Below are positions 36,145-45,447 of a stretch of 64,000 bases of DNA, in pieces. The notes below the pieces were generated by a model, which saw only the letters and a list, made by a program, of their open reading frames with translations, was not told the origin of the DNA and searched no databases. The stretch comes from CAWBFD01 sp963788115 (GTDB taxonomy: Bacteria > Actinomycetota > Thermoleophilia > Solirubrobacterales > 70-9): NCBI GenBank assembly GCA_963788115.1, contig CAWBFD010000004.1, forward strand, positions 806,001 to 870,000, in the 5' to 3' direction. The stretch's first letter is position 1, and the number at the start of each line of letters is the position of its first letter. Both the position numbers and the translations under genes were made by a program.

Positions 36145-36291
36145 ATGGCCTCAGGCGCCAAGCGGAAGACCACGATGGCGAAGCTCAACCGTGAACGCAG
36201 GCTCCTCGAGCGTCGGCAAGAGAAGCAGGCCAAGAAAGCTGCGCGGAAGCAGGCGGCCGCAGACGCCCGGGCCGACACAACGACTAGCTGA
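36145..36291 (+). CDS. Small basic helical protein downstream of CspA
   Basis: A 48-residue protein starting at ATG 36145 with TAAGGAGAAG upstream (good ribosome site). It is composed of Lys/Arg/Ala/Glu (MAKLNRERRLLERRQEK, QAKKAARKQAAADAR) and should be a single charged helix. Its position 11 bases after the cold-shock gene suggests co-expression; nucleic-acid or ribosome binding is a guess. Too short for routine detection but the ribosome site and codon use support it. Confidence 0.65.
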   Translation: MASGAKRKTTMAKLNRERRLLERRQEKQAKKAARKQAAADARADTTTS

Positions 36292-36425
36292 ATCGGCAAC
36301 GTCCCGCTAGTCACTCCCCGCCGCTCTTCCGCATACGCGTGAAAGCGAGCGCCCCGCGGGTGTCGTCCGGGCGCGCAGCGGGCCAGCACTCTGCGCGGGC
36401 GGGCGGGCATCAATTTGGGCATCAA

Positions 36426-36525
36426 TCTGAGCGCAAGTGGACGCACCTCAGATCCACTGAAACCGCTTGGTCATGCGAGCAGCAAGGAGGAACAGGCTCG
36501 TCCGGGCTCATGACCAGGAGGTCGC
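36426..36525 (+). repeat. tRNA-fMet-like degenerate repeat, copy B (truncated)
   Basis: Matches copy A (31170-31296) from TCTGAGCGCA through GGAACAGGCTCGTCCGGGCTCATGACC, with a three-base internal deletion, then stops inside the variable/T-arm where the stop codon of the adjacent hydrolase gene begins (36526). The preceding direct repeat of GGGCATCAAT (around 36400-36425) could be arm-type recombinase sites. Confidence 0.65.
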
Positions 36526-37410
36526 CTACTCCTTCTCGTCCGAAGCGGGCCTTTCGGTCGTGTCTCCAACGAAGCGCTTGACGAAGGCGAGCGCCTTCTC
36601 GGCGACCTCGCGCCAGCCGTGGTCGATCGTCAGCGAGTGACCCCGGTTCGGCACTCTCTCGATCTCGGTGACGCTCTCGTTGCGCCGCTGTCGCTTGTAA
36701 GCGGCATTGGCGATCGCCCAGGGGACGGTGTGGTCCTTCTCGCCGTCGAGGATCAGCAGCGGCCCCCGCTCGGGGTTCTTCGTGTCGACCTTCGCCTCGG
36801 TCCACGGGTTCAGGTTGGCGTTCGCCATCTGCATCAGCGCCCCACCGGGCGCGGCGACGTGGAACTCGTCGTAGAGCGCCCTCGCCTCGTCGTCCGACTC
36901 GATTGCGTTCGTCCAGCCGTACCTGAACTGGTCGAAGCTGAGGGTTATGGCGCGGCCGCGGTTGAGCGGATTTCTCAGGATCGGCGCCGAAACCTTGAGC
37001 GTGGAGTAGGGCAAAGGCAGGACGCCGCGGAACGGCCCCGGGTCGATCGCCACCGTCGCCGCCGATAGACCGCGGCCGGCGATGATCTGGGCGAGCAGAC
37101 CGCCGGTCGAGTGGCCCATCACCGCCGGCTTCTTGTCCAGCCCACCGATCACCTCGGCGGTGTGGTCGGCTACCTGCTTCAGCGACTTCTTCGCGAGGAC
37201 CTCTGGTTCCGCCCGCGCCACCTCGACGGTCTCGGGGTCGTCCGGCCAATCCGGGGCGACCCCGGCGTACCCGTTCTCCTCGAACAGCCCCACCCAGCGG
37301 TCCCAGCTGCTCGGCAGCAGCCAGAGCCCGTGGATGAACACGACCGGTGTCTTCCCACTCGCGTTCGCCTGCTCGACCTGCCGCGTTTCCCGCTCGGTGA
37401 CTCCAGCCAA
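36526..37410 (-). CDS. Alpha/beta hydrolase (paralogue 2)
   Basis: A 294-residue close relative of 33676-34518, with the same HGLWLLPSSW, GHSTGG nucleophile elbow, DGEKDHTVP acid and NRGHSLTIDHGW histidine. Start: an AAGGAGG ribosome site (about 37416-37422) precedes a TTG at 37410, so TTG is preferred over the GTG further upstream that would read through the ribosome site. The C-terminus is longer (GDTTERPASDEKE) than in paralogue 1. Divergent from the aldo/keto reductase across a tandem repeat. Confidence 0.88.
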   Translation of the reverse strand: MAGVTERETRQVEQANASGKTPVVFIHGLWLLPSSWDRWVGLFEENGYAGVAPDWPDDPETVEVARAEPEVLAKKSLKQVADHTAEVIGGLDKKPAVMGHSTGGLLAQIIAGRGLSAATVAIDPGPFRGVLPLPYSTLKVSAPILRNPLNRGRAITLSFDQFRYGWTNAIESDDEARALYDEFHVAAPGGALMQMANANLNPWTEAKVDTKNPERGPLLILDGEKDHTVPWAIANAAYKRQRRNESVTEIERVPNRGHSLTIDHGWREVAEKALAFVKRFVGDTTERPASDEKE

Positions 37411-37478
37411 GTGATCCTCCTTCCCGCGAGCCACCCGGAGGTAGCTGCGTGCCCGCGAGTTGCGTTTCGGTCGCTATG

Positions 37479-37520
37479 TCCTGCAGCAAGAAGCGTATGG
37501 TCCTGCAGCAAGAAGCGTAT
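37479..37520. repeat. Two tandem 20-bp repeats in divergent promoter
   Basis: TCCTGCAGCAAGAAGCGTAT occurs at 37479-37498 and 37501-37520 (22-bp period, two helical turns), between the divergent hydrolase and aldo/keto reductase genes. A likely tandem regulator site. Confidence 0.6.
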
Positions 37521-37573
37521 CCGCGGTTGGGGAGGGAACCGTCCAGCACCCCTCGCTGGAGACCCGCCGATCC

Positions 37574-38434
37574 ATGACGAACGAGATCCCTCTGATCGCC
37601 CTCAACAACGGAGTCGAGATGCCGGCCCTAGGTTTCGGCGTCTACCAGATCCCCGCCGAGCAGACCGAGCAGACCGTGTCCGACGCGCTGGCCGCGGGCT
37701 ACCGCCTCCTCGACACCGCCGCCGCGTACCAGAACGAGGAAGCCGTCGGCCGCGCCATCGCCCGCAGCGGCATCGCGCGCAGCGAGCTCTTCGTCACCAC
37801 CAAGCTCTGGATCCAGGACGCTCCGGGCGAGGAGAACACCAAGCGCGCATTCGGGTCGTCGCTTGAGCGGCTCGGCCTGGACTACGTGGACCTCTACTTG
37901 ATCCACCAGCCCCTCGGCGACTACTACAGCTACTGGCGGGCGATGCAGGAGCTGAACCACGAAGGCTTGGCCAAGGCCATCGGGGTGGCGAACTTCTTTC
38001 CGGACCGCCTGGTCGACCTCATCGACAACAACGAGGTCACGCCGGCGGTCAACCAGGTCGAGACACACCCGTTCTTCCAACGCACGGACTACCAGGAGCT
38101 CATGCGTGAGCGTGGCGTGCAGATCGAGTCCTGGGGTCCGTTCGCCGAAGGCAAAAACAACCTGTTCTCCGATTCCACCCTCAGCGAGATCGGCTCCGCG
38201 CACGGCAAGTCGGTCGCTCAGGTGGTCCTGCGCTGGCTCGTGCAGCGAGGTGTCGTCGTCATCCCCAAGTCCGTCCGGGACGAGCGGATCCGCGAGAACA
38301 TCGATGTCTTCGACTTCGAGCTCACCGACGAAGAGATGACCCGCATCGCCGGCCTCGACACCGGCACGACGCTGTTCTTTGACCACCACGACCCCGAGAT
38401 GGTCAGCTGGCTCAACAATCGCCGTGTCGACTGA
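37574..38434 (+). CDS. Aldo/keto reductase
   Basis: A 286-residue AKR: catalytic tetrad visible as Asp in RLLDTAAAYQNEE with Tyr four residues on, Lys in FVTTKLW, and His in YLIHQP. The C-terminal IPKSVRDERIRENIDVFDFEL is the NADPH-binding segment. Cytosolic reduction of aldehydes or ketones (2,5-diketo-gluconate-reductase-like group). ATG 37574 is the natural start. Divergent from the hydrolase with the tandem repeat between. Confidence 0.93.
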   Translation: MTNEIPLIALNNGVEMPALGFGVYQIPAEQTEQTVSDALAAGYRLLDTAAAYQNEEAVGRAIARSGIARSELFVTTKLWIQDAPGEENTKRAFGSSLERLGLDYVDLYLIHQPLGDYYSYWRAMQELNHEGLAKAIGVANFFPDRLVDLIDNNEVTPAVNQVETHPFFQRTDYQELMRERGVQIESWGPFAEGKNNLFSDSTLSEIGSAHGKSVAQVVLRWLVQRGVVVIPKSVRDERIRENIDVFDFELTDEEMTRIAGLDTGTTLFFDHHDPEMVSWLNNRRVD

Positions 38435-38526
38435 CGCCGAACGCGGCCACCGGGGCGCGCTAGTGAGGTCGCTTGGCGCCAGGACGGCAGTCGGACGGTG
38501 CGCCCTGCTAGAAGTCACTCCGAGGC

Positions 38527-39661
38527 ATGGATTCGCCACCCGCCCTCCACTCTCGCGTCGATCGGATCGCAGTCGTCGGCCTTGGCAATGTCGGGCGGCT
38601 GATCGCCGACATGCTTGTCGATCGCGGGTTCGAGGTGCGGGAAGTCGACGCCGACGAGAGCAGGGCGGCCGGTCAGCGCGCGTCGGTTATGGATGTCAGG
38701 GATCCTGCTGCGCTCGAGGAATTGTTCGCGGGCGTCGACGTGGCCATCTCATGCCTGCCCTACTACCTGAACGCCGTGACTGCCACGGCGGCGAATTCCG
38801 CCGGGGTGCATTACCTGGATCTGTCAGAAGACGTCGCCACCTCGCGCACCGTAAGGCAGCTCGCGCGGAGCTCGAACACGATCTTCATTCCGCGCTGCGG
38901 TCTCGCCCCAGGGTTCATCTGCATCGTTGGCGGTGCGCTTGCGGCCAGCCTTGAGACCGTCGATCGGATCGAGCTGCGCGTCGGCGCACTTCCGCGCAGC
39001 CCGAACAATGCGCTCGGCTATGCGTGCAACTGGTCTCCTGCCGGGATCATCAACGAGTATCTGAACGACTGCGAGCAGCTGCGTGGAGGCGAGCTCGTGA
39101 CGCGTGCCGCCGCTCTCCCACCTGGAGACGATCGTAATCGACGGCGCGCCCTACGAGGCGTTCACCACCTCTGGCGGCCTCGGGACGATGTGCGAAACGT
39201 TCGCCGGACGTGTCGACAGCCTCGACTACAAGACGATCCGGTATCCCGGTCACCGCCGGCTGATGCGGTTCATGCTGCAGGAGCTTGGCCTTGGCCGGCA
39301 GCGAGAGGAGGCCGTGCGGCTCCTCGGGGACGCCTACCCTCCGGTCCGGGACGATCTGGTGATCGTCTACGCGGCGGCCGATGGAAGCAGCGGCGGACGC
39401 CGGGCCCGCGAGGAGTTCGTCCGCGTGTACCGCCCGCGGATCGTCGCCGGCGCCGCCCGGACCGCCATCGCATGGACGACGGCCGCGGGGGTGGTCGGGA
39501 TGGTCGAGTTGCTTGCCGAGGGCTCGCTGCCGGACTCGGGCTTCGTCTGCCAGGAAGACGTGTCGCTCGACGTCTTCCTCGCCACCTCGGCAGGTCAGAT
39601 GCTGGCGCGCGAGCCCCACGCGGAGGCGCGCGACGACATCCCGCTGCTGCCAGTCGCTTGA
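38527..39661 (+). pseudogene. Saccharopine-dehydrogenase-fold enzyme (lysine-6-dehydrogenase-like), one frameshift
   Basis: Begins with a Rossmann motif (RIAVVGLGNVGRLIADML), then DVRDPAALEELFAGVDVAISCLPYYLN and FIPRCGLAPGFICIVGGAL, as in saccharopine dehydrogenase-like proteins of about 380 residues such as L-lysine 6-dehydrogenase. The frame breaks at 39102 (GTGACGCGTGCC); dropping one base gives VTVPPLSHLETIVIDG, which continues cleanly through GAPYEAFTTSGGLGTMCETFAGRV to the TGA at 39661. Next to ALDH7, E1 and FAD-oxidase genes, a role in lysine to aminoadipate semialdehyde conversion is likely. May be a sequencing error rather than a dead gene. Confidence 0.75.
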
Positions 39662-39675
39662 ACACTCGGGCTCTT

Positions 39676-39692
39676 CCGGCGAAAAACGCCGG
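39676..39692. terminator. Hairpin between convergent genes
   Basis: CCGGCG-AAAAA-CGCCGG lies in the 51-base gap between the saccharopine-fold gene and the E1 gene, which converge. No strong T-run; a bidirectional terminator is likely. Confidence 0.45.
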
Positions 39693-39712
39693 TCTAGCCG
39701 GAGCGTGATCAG

Positions 39713-42022
39713 CTACCGGAAGTCTTGCCTCGCACGACCGGCAGCCACGCTCCCGTCCGCACCGGAGCGCTGGCGATGGTCCACGGAGCCTACGAGCGCA
39801 CGCGCGGCCGCTTCGATCTCCGCTTCTTGCAGTAAGACGTGGTCAGCGGCTTCCCCCAATGGAACAAAAGAGTCCTGGCTCGTCACCCGCGAGATCGTCC
39901 CCTCGAAGTTCGCGTCGACGAGTGCGCCCACGACGCCCTCGGAGACCCCGCCGCTCCGGCGCGTCTCATCCACGATCAGCACGCGTCCGGTCGCTTCGGC
40001 CTCTCGGAGGATGTCGGCAACCGGCAGTGGGACAAGCCAGCGTACGTCCACCACGCGCACATCGATCCCATCGTCGGCGAGTCGCTGCGCGACGCGCAGC
40101 GACATGTACGTGCCGTTCGCGAATGTGACGATTGTCAGTTCGCTGCCGTCACCGTGTACTCGTGCCGAGCCGATTGGAGCGTGACAAGCCGACCATTCGC
40201 TGGGTAGGGGATACGGCGCGACCCAGCCACCATCACCCGGGCTATGCAGATCACGGGTGTGGTAGAGCGCGATCGGCTCTAGAAAAACACACGTCGATCC
40301 GTCAACGGACGCGGCTGCTAGGCAGGCGCGGAGCACGGCCGCCGCGTCGTCCGGTCGCGCTGGAGACGCCACGACGATCCCGGGTATGTCTCGGAGGATT
40401 GCCACGGCGTCGTCGTTGTGGAAATGGCCGCCGAAGCCCTTTTGGTAGCCGTATCCGGCGATCCGCAGCACCATCGGGTTGTGGTATCGGCCATTGGAGA
40501 AGAACGGCAAGGTGGCGGCCTCGCCTCGAAGCTGATCCTCGGCATTGTGCAGGTAAGCCAGGTACTGGATCTCGGGAACCGGAAGCAGGCCGGAGACGCC
40601 GCAACCGAGCGCGACACCGAGGATCGTCTGTTCGTCGAGAAGCGTGTCGAACACGCGAGTGATGCCGAAACGGCGCTGCAGTCCACGGGTAACGCCGTAG
40701 ACGCCCCCCTTATGACCGACGTCCTCGCCGAACACCAGTAGCTCCGGCCGGGCTGCGAGTGCATCGGTCAACGTCGCGTTGATCGACTCGGCCAATGTCA
40801 GCGGGCCTGCCTCTTCTGGAAGTCTCCCTCCGAACGCGCTCGCCCTCGCGTCCGGGCTCGCCGCCCGGCTCACGTCCGAGGCGACCGTTTCCGGCCGTCG
40901 TCGAGCGATCGGCTCCATCACCTCTGATGCGCTCGACAGCCGCCGTTGATTGGCGGCGTCGTCCGCTAGGCGCCGCACGTCCGCTGCAACTGCGTCGTGC
41001 CTGGCGAGCAGCTCGCTGGGCTCGGCGATCCCGGCCTCCGCGAGCAGGCGCGCGGCGTGGACGAGGGGATCGCGCTCCAAGTCCTCGCCGATCTCGGCAC
41101 GGCTGCGATAACCGATCTCGGCGTCGCTGCCCGCATGACCGAGGAAGCGAACGCACCGCAAGTGCAGAAACGCGGGGCGGCGCGAGCTGCGCACGTATTC
41201 GGCTGCAGCCAGAGCCGCGTCATAGGCGCCCGCGATGTCTGTCCCCTCGGCGCTGAAATAGCGCAGATGTGGCCGATTCGACCAAGCCACGTTCACCCAT
41301 TCGCGAGGCGTGCGGACGCTAATGCCGAAGCCGTTGTCCTCGCAGCAGAACAGCACCGGCATCCGCAGCCCCTGGTGCACGGTGTACTCAGCGGCGTTCA
41401 ACGCTCCCAGGGCAGTCGAGTGGTTGAGCGAAGCATCGCCGAATGAGCAGACCACGATCGCGTCCGCCGGCCACGCAGGGCTGACACCGATCCGCTGCGC
41501 GCGCTCGATCGCGAACCCGACCCCCATCGCACGGGGCATATGAGACGCAACCGTCGAGGTCTGAGGGATCACCGCGAGCGCTTGGTTGCCGAACACCTTG
41601 TGTCGCCCGCCCGAAATCGGCTCATCCGCGGCGGCGACCAGGCCGAGGAGGATGTCCCGTAATGGGGTGGAGCCCGGGACCTGCTGCGCCCGCGCGCAGT
41701 AGAAGCCGCCCGATCGGTAATGGAGGAGCGCTGGATCAGTGGGTCTGAGCGCCGCTGCGATCGTGGCGTTTGACTCGTGGCCCGCGGATCCGATCGTGTA
41801 GACGCCGGGGCCCTCCTTCCGCAGATAGCGCGCGGCTAGGTCGAGATTCCTGCTTGCCACCATCGCGTCGAACACTGCGACGGCCATCCGTGCGGTCAGC
41901 CGGGTGCCGTCGCGGACCGGCTGATCGAGCTCCACGTCGCCAGCCCCTCTGCCGCTGAGCGCAGCCACGCGCTCGCGGAAGTGACGCTCGAGCGCTTGCT
42001 CCGGTGTGTCGGTCGTCGTCAC
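39713..42022 (-). CDS. Fused alpha-beta 2-oxoacid dehydrogenase E1 component
   Basis: A 769-residue thiamine-diphosphate enzyme. Residues 1-370 are the E1-alpha part (GPGVYTIGSAGHESNAT, HYRSGGFY, TPP motif GDASLNHSTALGALNAAEY), and about 400-740 the E1-beta part (LVFGEDVGHKGGVYGVT, FDTLLDEQTILGVALG, VFLEPIALYHTRDLH, then VDVRWLVPLP). In most bacteria these are separate genes. It is the third gene of an FAD oxidase-ALDH7-E1 operon, so 2-oxoadipate (from lysine) is a likely substrate; branched-chain 2-oxoacids are the alternative. No E2/E3 genes are nearby. GTG start at 42022. Confidence 0.88.
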   Translation of the reverse strand: MTTTDTPEQALERHFRERVAALSGRGAGDVELDQPVRDGTRLTARMAVAVFDAMVASRNLDLAARYLRKEGPGVYTIGSAGHESNATIAAALRPTDPALLHYRSGGFYCARAQQVPGSTPLRDILLGLVAAADEPISGGRHKVFGNQALAVIPQTSTVASHMPRAMGVGFAIERAQRIGVSPAWPADAIVVCSFGDASLNHSTALGALNAAEYTVHQGLRMPVLFCCEDNGFGISVRTPREWVNVAWSNRPHLRYFSAEGTDIAGAYDAALAAAEYVRSSRRPAFLHLRCVRFLGHAGSDAEIGYRSRAEIGEDLERDPLVHAARLLAEAGIAEPSELLARHDAVAADVRRLADDAANQRRLSSASEVMEPIARRRPETVASDVSRAASPDARASAFGGRLPEEAGPLTLAESINATLTDALAARPELLVFGEDVGHKGGVYGVTRGLQRRFGITRVFDTLLDEQTILGVALGCGVSGLLPVPEIQYLAYLHNAEDQLRGEAATLPFFSNGRYHNPMVLRIAGYGYQKGFGGHFHNDDAVAILRDIPGIVVASPARPDDAAAVLRACLAAASVDGSTCVFLEPIALYHTRDLHSPGDGGWVAPYPLPSEWSACHAPIGSARVHGDGSELTIVTFANGTYMSLRVAQRLADDGIDVRVVDVRWLVPLPVADILREAEATGRVLIVDETRRSGGVSEGVVGALVDANFEGTISRVTSQDSFVPLGEAADHVLLQEAEIEAAARALVGSVDHRQRSGADGSVAAGRARQDFR

Positions 42023-42066
42023 AAACCGCCCTCTATCCCCGGCGCATCAGTAAGACGGCACGGACC

Positions 42067-43623
42067 TCACCCAAACTCCACACCCTGGGCCAGCGGAAGC
42101 TCGTCTGAGTAATTGATGGTGTTGGTTGCCCGGCGCATGTAGCCGCGCCAGGCATCCGAGCCGGACTCGCGGCCTCCTCCGGTGGACTTCTCACCGCCGA
42201 ACGCGCCGCCGATCTCAGCGCCGGAGGTCCCGATGTTGACGTTGACGATCCCGCAGTCGGAGCCGTCGGAGGAAAGGAAGCGTTCGGCCTCTCGTTGATC
42301 GCCGGTGAAGATGCTGGACGACAGTCCTTGGGGAACACCGTTGTGGAGCGCGATCGCGTCCTCGAAGTCCCGGTAGGTCATCACGTAGAGGATTGGGGCG
42401 AACGTCTCGCGACGCACCAGCTCTGTCTGGGCGGGCATGCGGACGATCGCGGGCTCGACGTAGTAGGCATTCGGGAGGCCCGCAGCCGCACGCCGGCCGC
42501 CGCCTACGATCAGCTCGCCTCCGTCGGCCTGTGCCTCCTCGAGCGCCGCGACCATCTCCTGGTACGCCCTCTCGTTGATCAGCGGACCGACCAACGTCCC
42601 GGAGGCACTCGGGTCGCCGATCTCCAGGCGGCCGAACACGTCGCGCAGCGCGGCGACGAGCTCGTCGGCGACGTCTTCGTGTGCGATCACGCGACGCAAG
42701 GTCGTGCAGCGCTGGCCGGCGGTTCCCGCGGCAGCGAAGACGATTCCCCGCTGGGCGAGCTCGAGATCGGCCGAGGGTGCCACGACCGCGGCGTTGTTCC
42801 CGCCGAGCTCGAGCAACACTCGCCCCATGCGGGCCGCCACGCGTGGCGCGATCTCCGCCCCCATGCGCTCCGATCCAGTCGCGCTCACGAGCGCGACATC
42901 GGAGCTATCCACCAGCACCTGGGCCTCGCGAGCGCCAGCGATCACGAGCCGATGCACCGCTGCTGGCGCGCCGCACTCCGATGCGGCGCGGTCCAGCAAG
43001 GCCGAGCACGCCATCGAAGTGAGAGGAGTCATTGGCGAGGGCTTCCACACAATGGTGTCCCCGCAGACCAAGGCGACCGCGGTGTTCCAGGACCACACCG
43101 CCGCCGGGAAGTTGAACGCGGTAATGAGGCCGACCACGCCCAGCGGGTGCCACGTCTCCATCAACCGGTGGCTTGGCCGCTCGGACGGCATCGTGCGCCC
43201 ATCGAGCTGGCGCGACAGTCCGACCGCGAAGTCGCAGATATCGATGGTCTCCTGCATCTCGCCGAGGGACTCCGAGGGGATCTTCCCCGCCTCGATCGTG
43301 ATCAGCTCGGCGACGTCCGCCTTGTGTTCGCTCAGTAGCGCGCCCAGACGCTTGACGAGCGCACCCCGGATGGGCGCGGGTACGCCACGCCACTCACGAA
43401 AGGCACGCTCGGTCGCGGAGATTGCCGCCTCCACCTCCGACTGTCCTGCGGCGGGCACATCGAACAACGCCTCGCCCGTGATCGGCGAGCACGCCGTCAC
43501 GAACGGTCCAGTCCCGAGCGAGGAAAGATCGACCCCGCAGTTCTCGAGGGCCCCCCGGGCTTGCGAACGAAGTTCGTCAGTCGATGAGACGGACAGCTCG
43601 TGCTGGGGCTGGGTTGTTGTCAT
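42067..43623 (-). CDS. Aldehyde dehydrogenase, ALDH7 (aminoadipate semialdehyde / P6C dehydrogenase)
   Basis: A 518-residue ALDH with catalytic Cys in AGQRCTT, general-base Glu in LELGGNN, and NAD site TAFNFPAAVWSWN. The C-terminal signature FGGEKSTGGGRESGSDAW followed by RRATNTINYS is specific for the ALDH7/antiquitin group. That group oxidises alpha-aminoadipate semialdehyde (in equilibrium with piperideine-6-carboxylate) to alpha-aminoadipate in lysine catabolism. ATG 43623. It is 39 bases after the FAD oxidoreductase gene and 44 before the E1 gene, one operon. Confidence 0.92.
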   Translation of the reverse strand: MTTTQPQHELSVSSTDELRSQARGALENCGVDLSSLGTGPFVTACSPITGEALFDVPAAGQSEVEAAISATERAFREWRGVPAPIRGALVKRLGALLSEHKADVAELITIEAGKIPSESLGEMQETIDICDFAVGLSRQLDGRTMPSERPSHRLMETWHPLGVVGLITAFNFPAAVWSWNTAVALVCGDTIVWKPSPMTPLTSMACSALLDRAASECGAPAAVHRLVIAGAREAQVLVDSSDVALVSATGSERMGAEIAPRVAARMGRVLLELGGNNAAVVAPSADLELAQRGIVFAAAGTAGQRCTTLRRVIAHEDVADELVAALRDVFGRLEIGDPSASGTLVGPLINERAYQEMVAALEEAQADGGELIVGGGRRAAAGLPNAYYVEPAIVRMPAQTELVRRETFAPILYVMTYRDFEDAIALHNGVPQGLSSSIFTGDQREAERFLSSDGSDCGIVNVNIGTSGAEIGGAFGGEKSTGGGRESGSDAWRGYMRRATNTINYSDELPLAQGVEFG

Positions 43624-43662
43624 TGGTTGCTCCGTGAGTTCTGGGCGGAAGATGAAGATCGC

Positions 43663-44826
43663 TTATACAACGTTGTACTCGGGGCGAAGGGCGGACGTGT
43701 CGAAGCGCTCCAGGCTCAACGGTTCTATGTCGACGAAAGGCGGGCGACGCAAAACCAGGTCGCGGAGGATCTCGCCGACGGCGGGGCCCTGGAGGAATCC
43801 GTGTCCGGAGAACCCGGTCGCGTAGAGGAAGCGCGAGACGCCCGTCGCCTCCCCGATGATCGCGCTGTGGTCTGGCGTCATCTCGTAGAGCCCGGCCCAC
43901 CCGCCGCGGATACCGGCGTCGGCGATCCGAGGCGCCCGCCGCCGGACCACCTCCATCAGGCCAGGGATCCAGTCGTCGGTTGTCTCGACGCTGAAGCCCG
44001 GCTTCTCATGCGGATCGGACATCCCCATCAATAGGCCGGGGCCCTCGCGGTGAAAGTAGAAGCTCGACTCGAAGTCGATCGTCATGGGGATCTGGGCGGG
44101 GAGTCCGTCCATCGCCTCGGTGAACAGGACCTGGCGCCGCAACGGCGTGACCGGCAGATCCAAGCCGACCATAGCGCCGCAGCTTCGCGACCAGGCGCCG
44201 GCGGCGCAGATCACGGTGCTCGTCCGGATCGAGCCGTGGTCAGTGACGACCTCGGTGATCTCGGCGCCGCTGATGTTGATGTCGAGTACCTCGCAGTTGA
44301 CGCGGATCTCCGCGCCGTGGGCACGGGCGGCGAACGCGTATCCCTGGACCACGCCCTCGGGGGTTGCGTGGCCGTCGCCGGGTGAGAACGCGCCAGCGAG
44401 GATGTCGTCCCCCTGCACCAGTGGGCATAGCTCGCGAGCTTCGCCGGCAGTAAGCATCCGGGAAGCCAGTCCGTATTCGTTCTGAAGCGCGACGCTGCGC
44501 TCGAACTTCTCGACGTCGGGCTCACGGCTGAGGACAAACATGTACCCGACCTGCTTGAGGTCGATCTCCCACCCGGGCCGCCGGCCGAAGTTGCGGAACG
44601 CGTCCAGGCTGCGCTTGGCAATCTCGACGTTCAGCGCGTCAGAGAACTGCGTGCGCACGCCGCCGGCCGCTCGGCGCGTGGAGCCGCTCCCGAGTTGCGC
44701 CCGCTCGACGAGCGCGACGCCGACGCCCGCCTCGGCCAGGTGGAAGGCGGCGCTGGTGCCGATCACGCCGCCACCGAGGATGACCACGTCGGCGGAGTCC
44801 GGAAGCGGTGAGACCGAGCGGGGCAT
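43663..44826 (-). CDS. FAD-dependent amine oxidoreductase (DAO family)
   Basis: A 387-residue DAO-fold flavoprotein: GxGxxG motif VVILGGGVIGTSAAFHLAEAGV, the second FAD element CAAGAWS, and late YEMTPDHSAIIGEA and LYATGFSGHGFLQGPAVGEIL. Sarcosine-oxidase/glycine-oxidase-like architecture; no Cys at the covalent-flavin position can be assigned with certainty. First gene of the operon with ALDH7 and E1, so oxidation of a lysine-derived amine such as L-pipecolate to P6C is the favoured guess. ATG 44826. Confidence 0.85.
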   Translation of the reverse strand: MPRSVSPLPDSADVVILGGGVIGTSAAFHLAEAGVGVALVERAQLGSGSTRRAAGGVRTQFSDALNVEIAKRSLDAFRNFGRRPGWEIDLKQVGYMFVLSREPDVEKFERSVALQNEYGLASRMLTAGEARELCPLVQGDDILAGAFSPGDGHATPEGVVQGYAFAARAHGAEIRVNCEVLDINISGAEITEVVTDHGSIRTSTVICAAGAWSRSCGAMVGLDLPVTPLRRQVLFTEAMDGLPAQIPMTIDFESSFYFHREGPGLLMGMSDPHEKPGFSVETTDDWIPGLMEVVRRRAPRIADAGIRGGWAGLYEMTPDHSAIIGEATGVSRFLYATGFSGHGFLQGPAVGEILRDLVLRRPPFVDIEPLSLERFDTSALRPEYNVV

Positions 44827-44961
44827 TTCCAGGATCGTACGTGGGGCGCTACAACCGCGAACGCCTGGGCTGTGAGATGAGTTCGCCTCCGTCGACAGAC
44901 CTCGACGGGATCACGAAGGAGGAGACTGGAGTGGCCCGCGGGTCCCCCGTCGCCCCAAGGG

Positions 44962-45375
44962 CTAATCGCGCAGCGAAAAGACGGTGACCGGAAGCGCGAA
45001 CCGCTCCTGTAACTGGTCGAGTAACCCGCGCTCCTGCCAGTCCGCGTGGTCCGGCGGGCGGAGGCCGACCAGGATATGGTCGGCGGGAAACGCCGCGAGC
45101 GCATCCTCGAATGCGAGCATCGGATCGTCCGCCCCGACCGTTCCGCCCGCCTCCGTTCCCAGCTCCTCAATCTGACCCAGAACCGTATGAAGCCGCTCAT
45201 CGGCTTCCTCGCGCGCTTTGTCGGTGGCCGAAGACAACCACTCGAAACGGCTCGGCAACGCTGGAGTCACGACGAGAACCTCATCGGCCGCGTCGATTAG
45301 CTCACGGACGCCGAAAGGCAGCTCGCTGACACTGTTGGCTGTCTCACCGGCGGCGATCAGAAGTCGTTTGGACAT
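44962..45375 (-). CDS. Universal-stress-protein-like domain
   Basis: A 137-residue Rossmann-like protein: MSKRLLIAAGETANSVSELP, DEVLVVTPALPSRFEWLSS, an alpha region rich in Glu/Ala, HILVGLRPPDHADWQERGLLDQLQERFALPVTVFSL. The pattern resembles UspA but the G-2x-G-9x-G-S/T ATP motif is not clear, so ATP binding is doubtful. ATG 45375 chosen; a TTG six bases upstream is possible, and no strong ribosome site is visible. Confidence 0.7.
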   Translation of the reverse strand: MSKRLLIAAGETANSVSELPFGVRELIDAADEVLVVTPALPSRFEWLSSATDKAREEADERLHTVLGQIEELGTEAGGTVGADDPMLAFEDALAAFPADHILVGLRPPDHADWQERGLLDQLQERFALPVTVFSLRD

Positions 45376-45447
45376 GGCCAACTAGCTAATCACGTAGGGG
45401 GAGAAGTTGCCGATCCCGTGATGCCATGCAGCACTTCTGCTTCCGCA

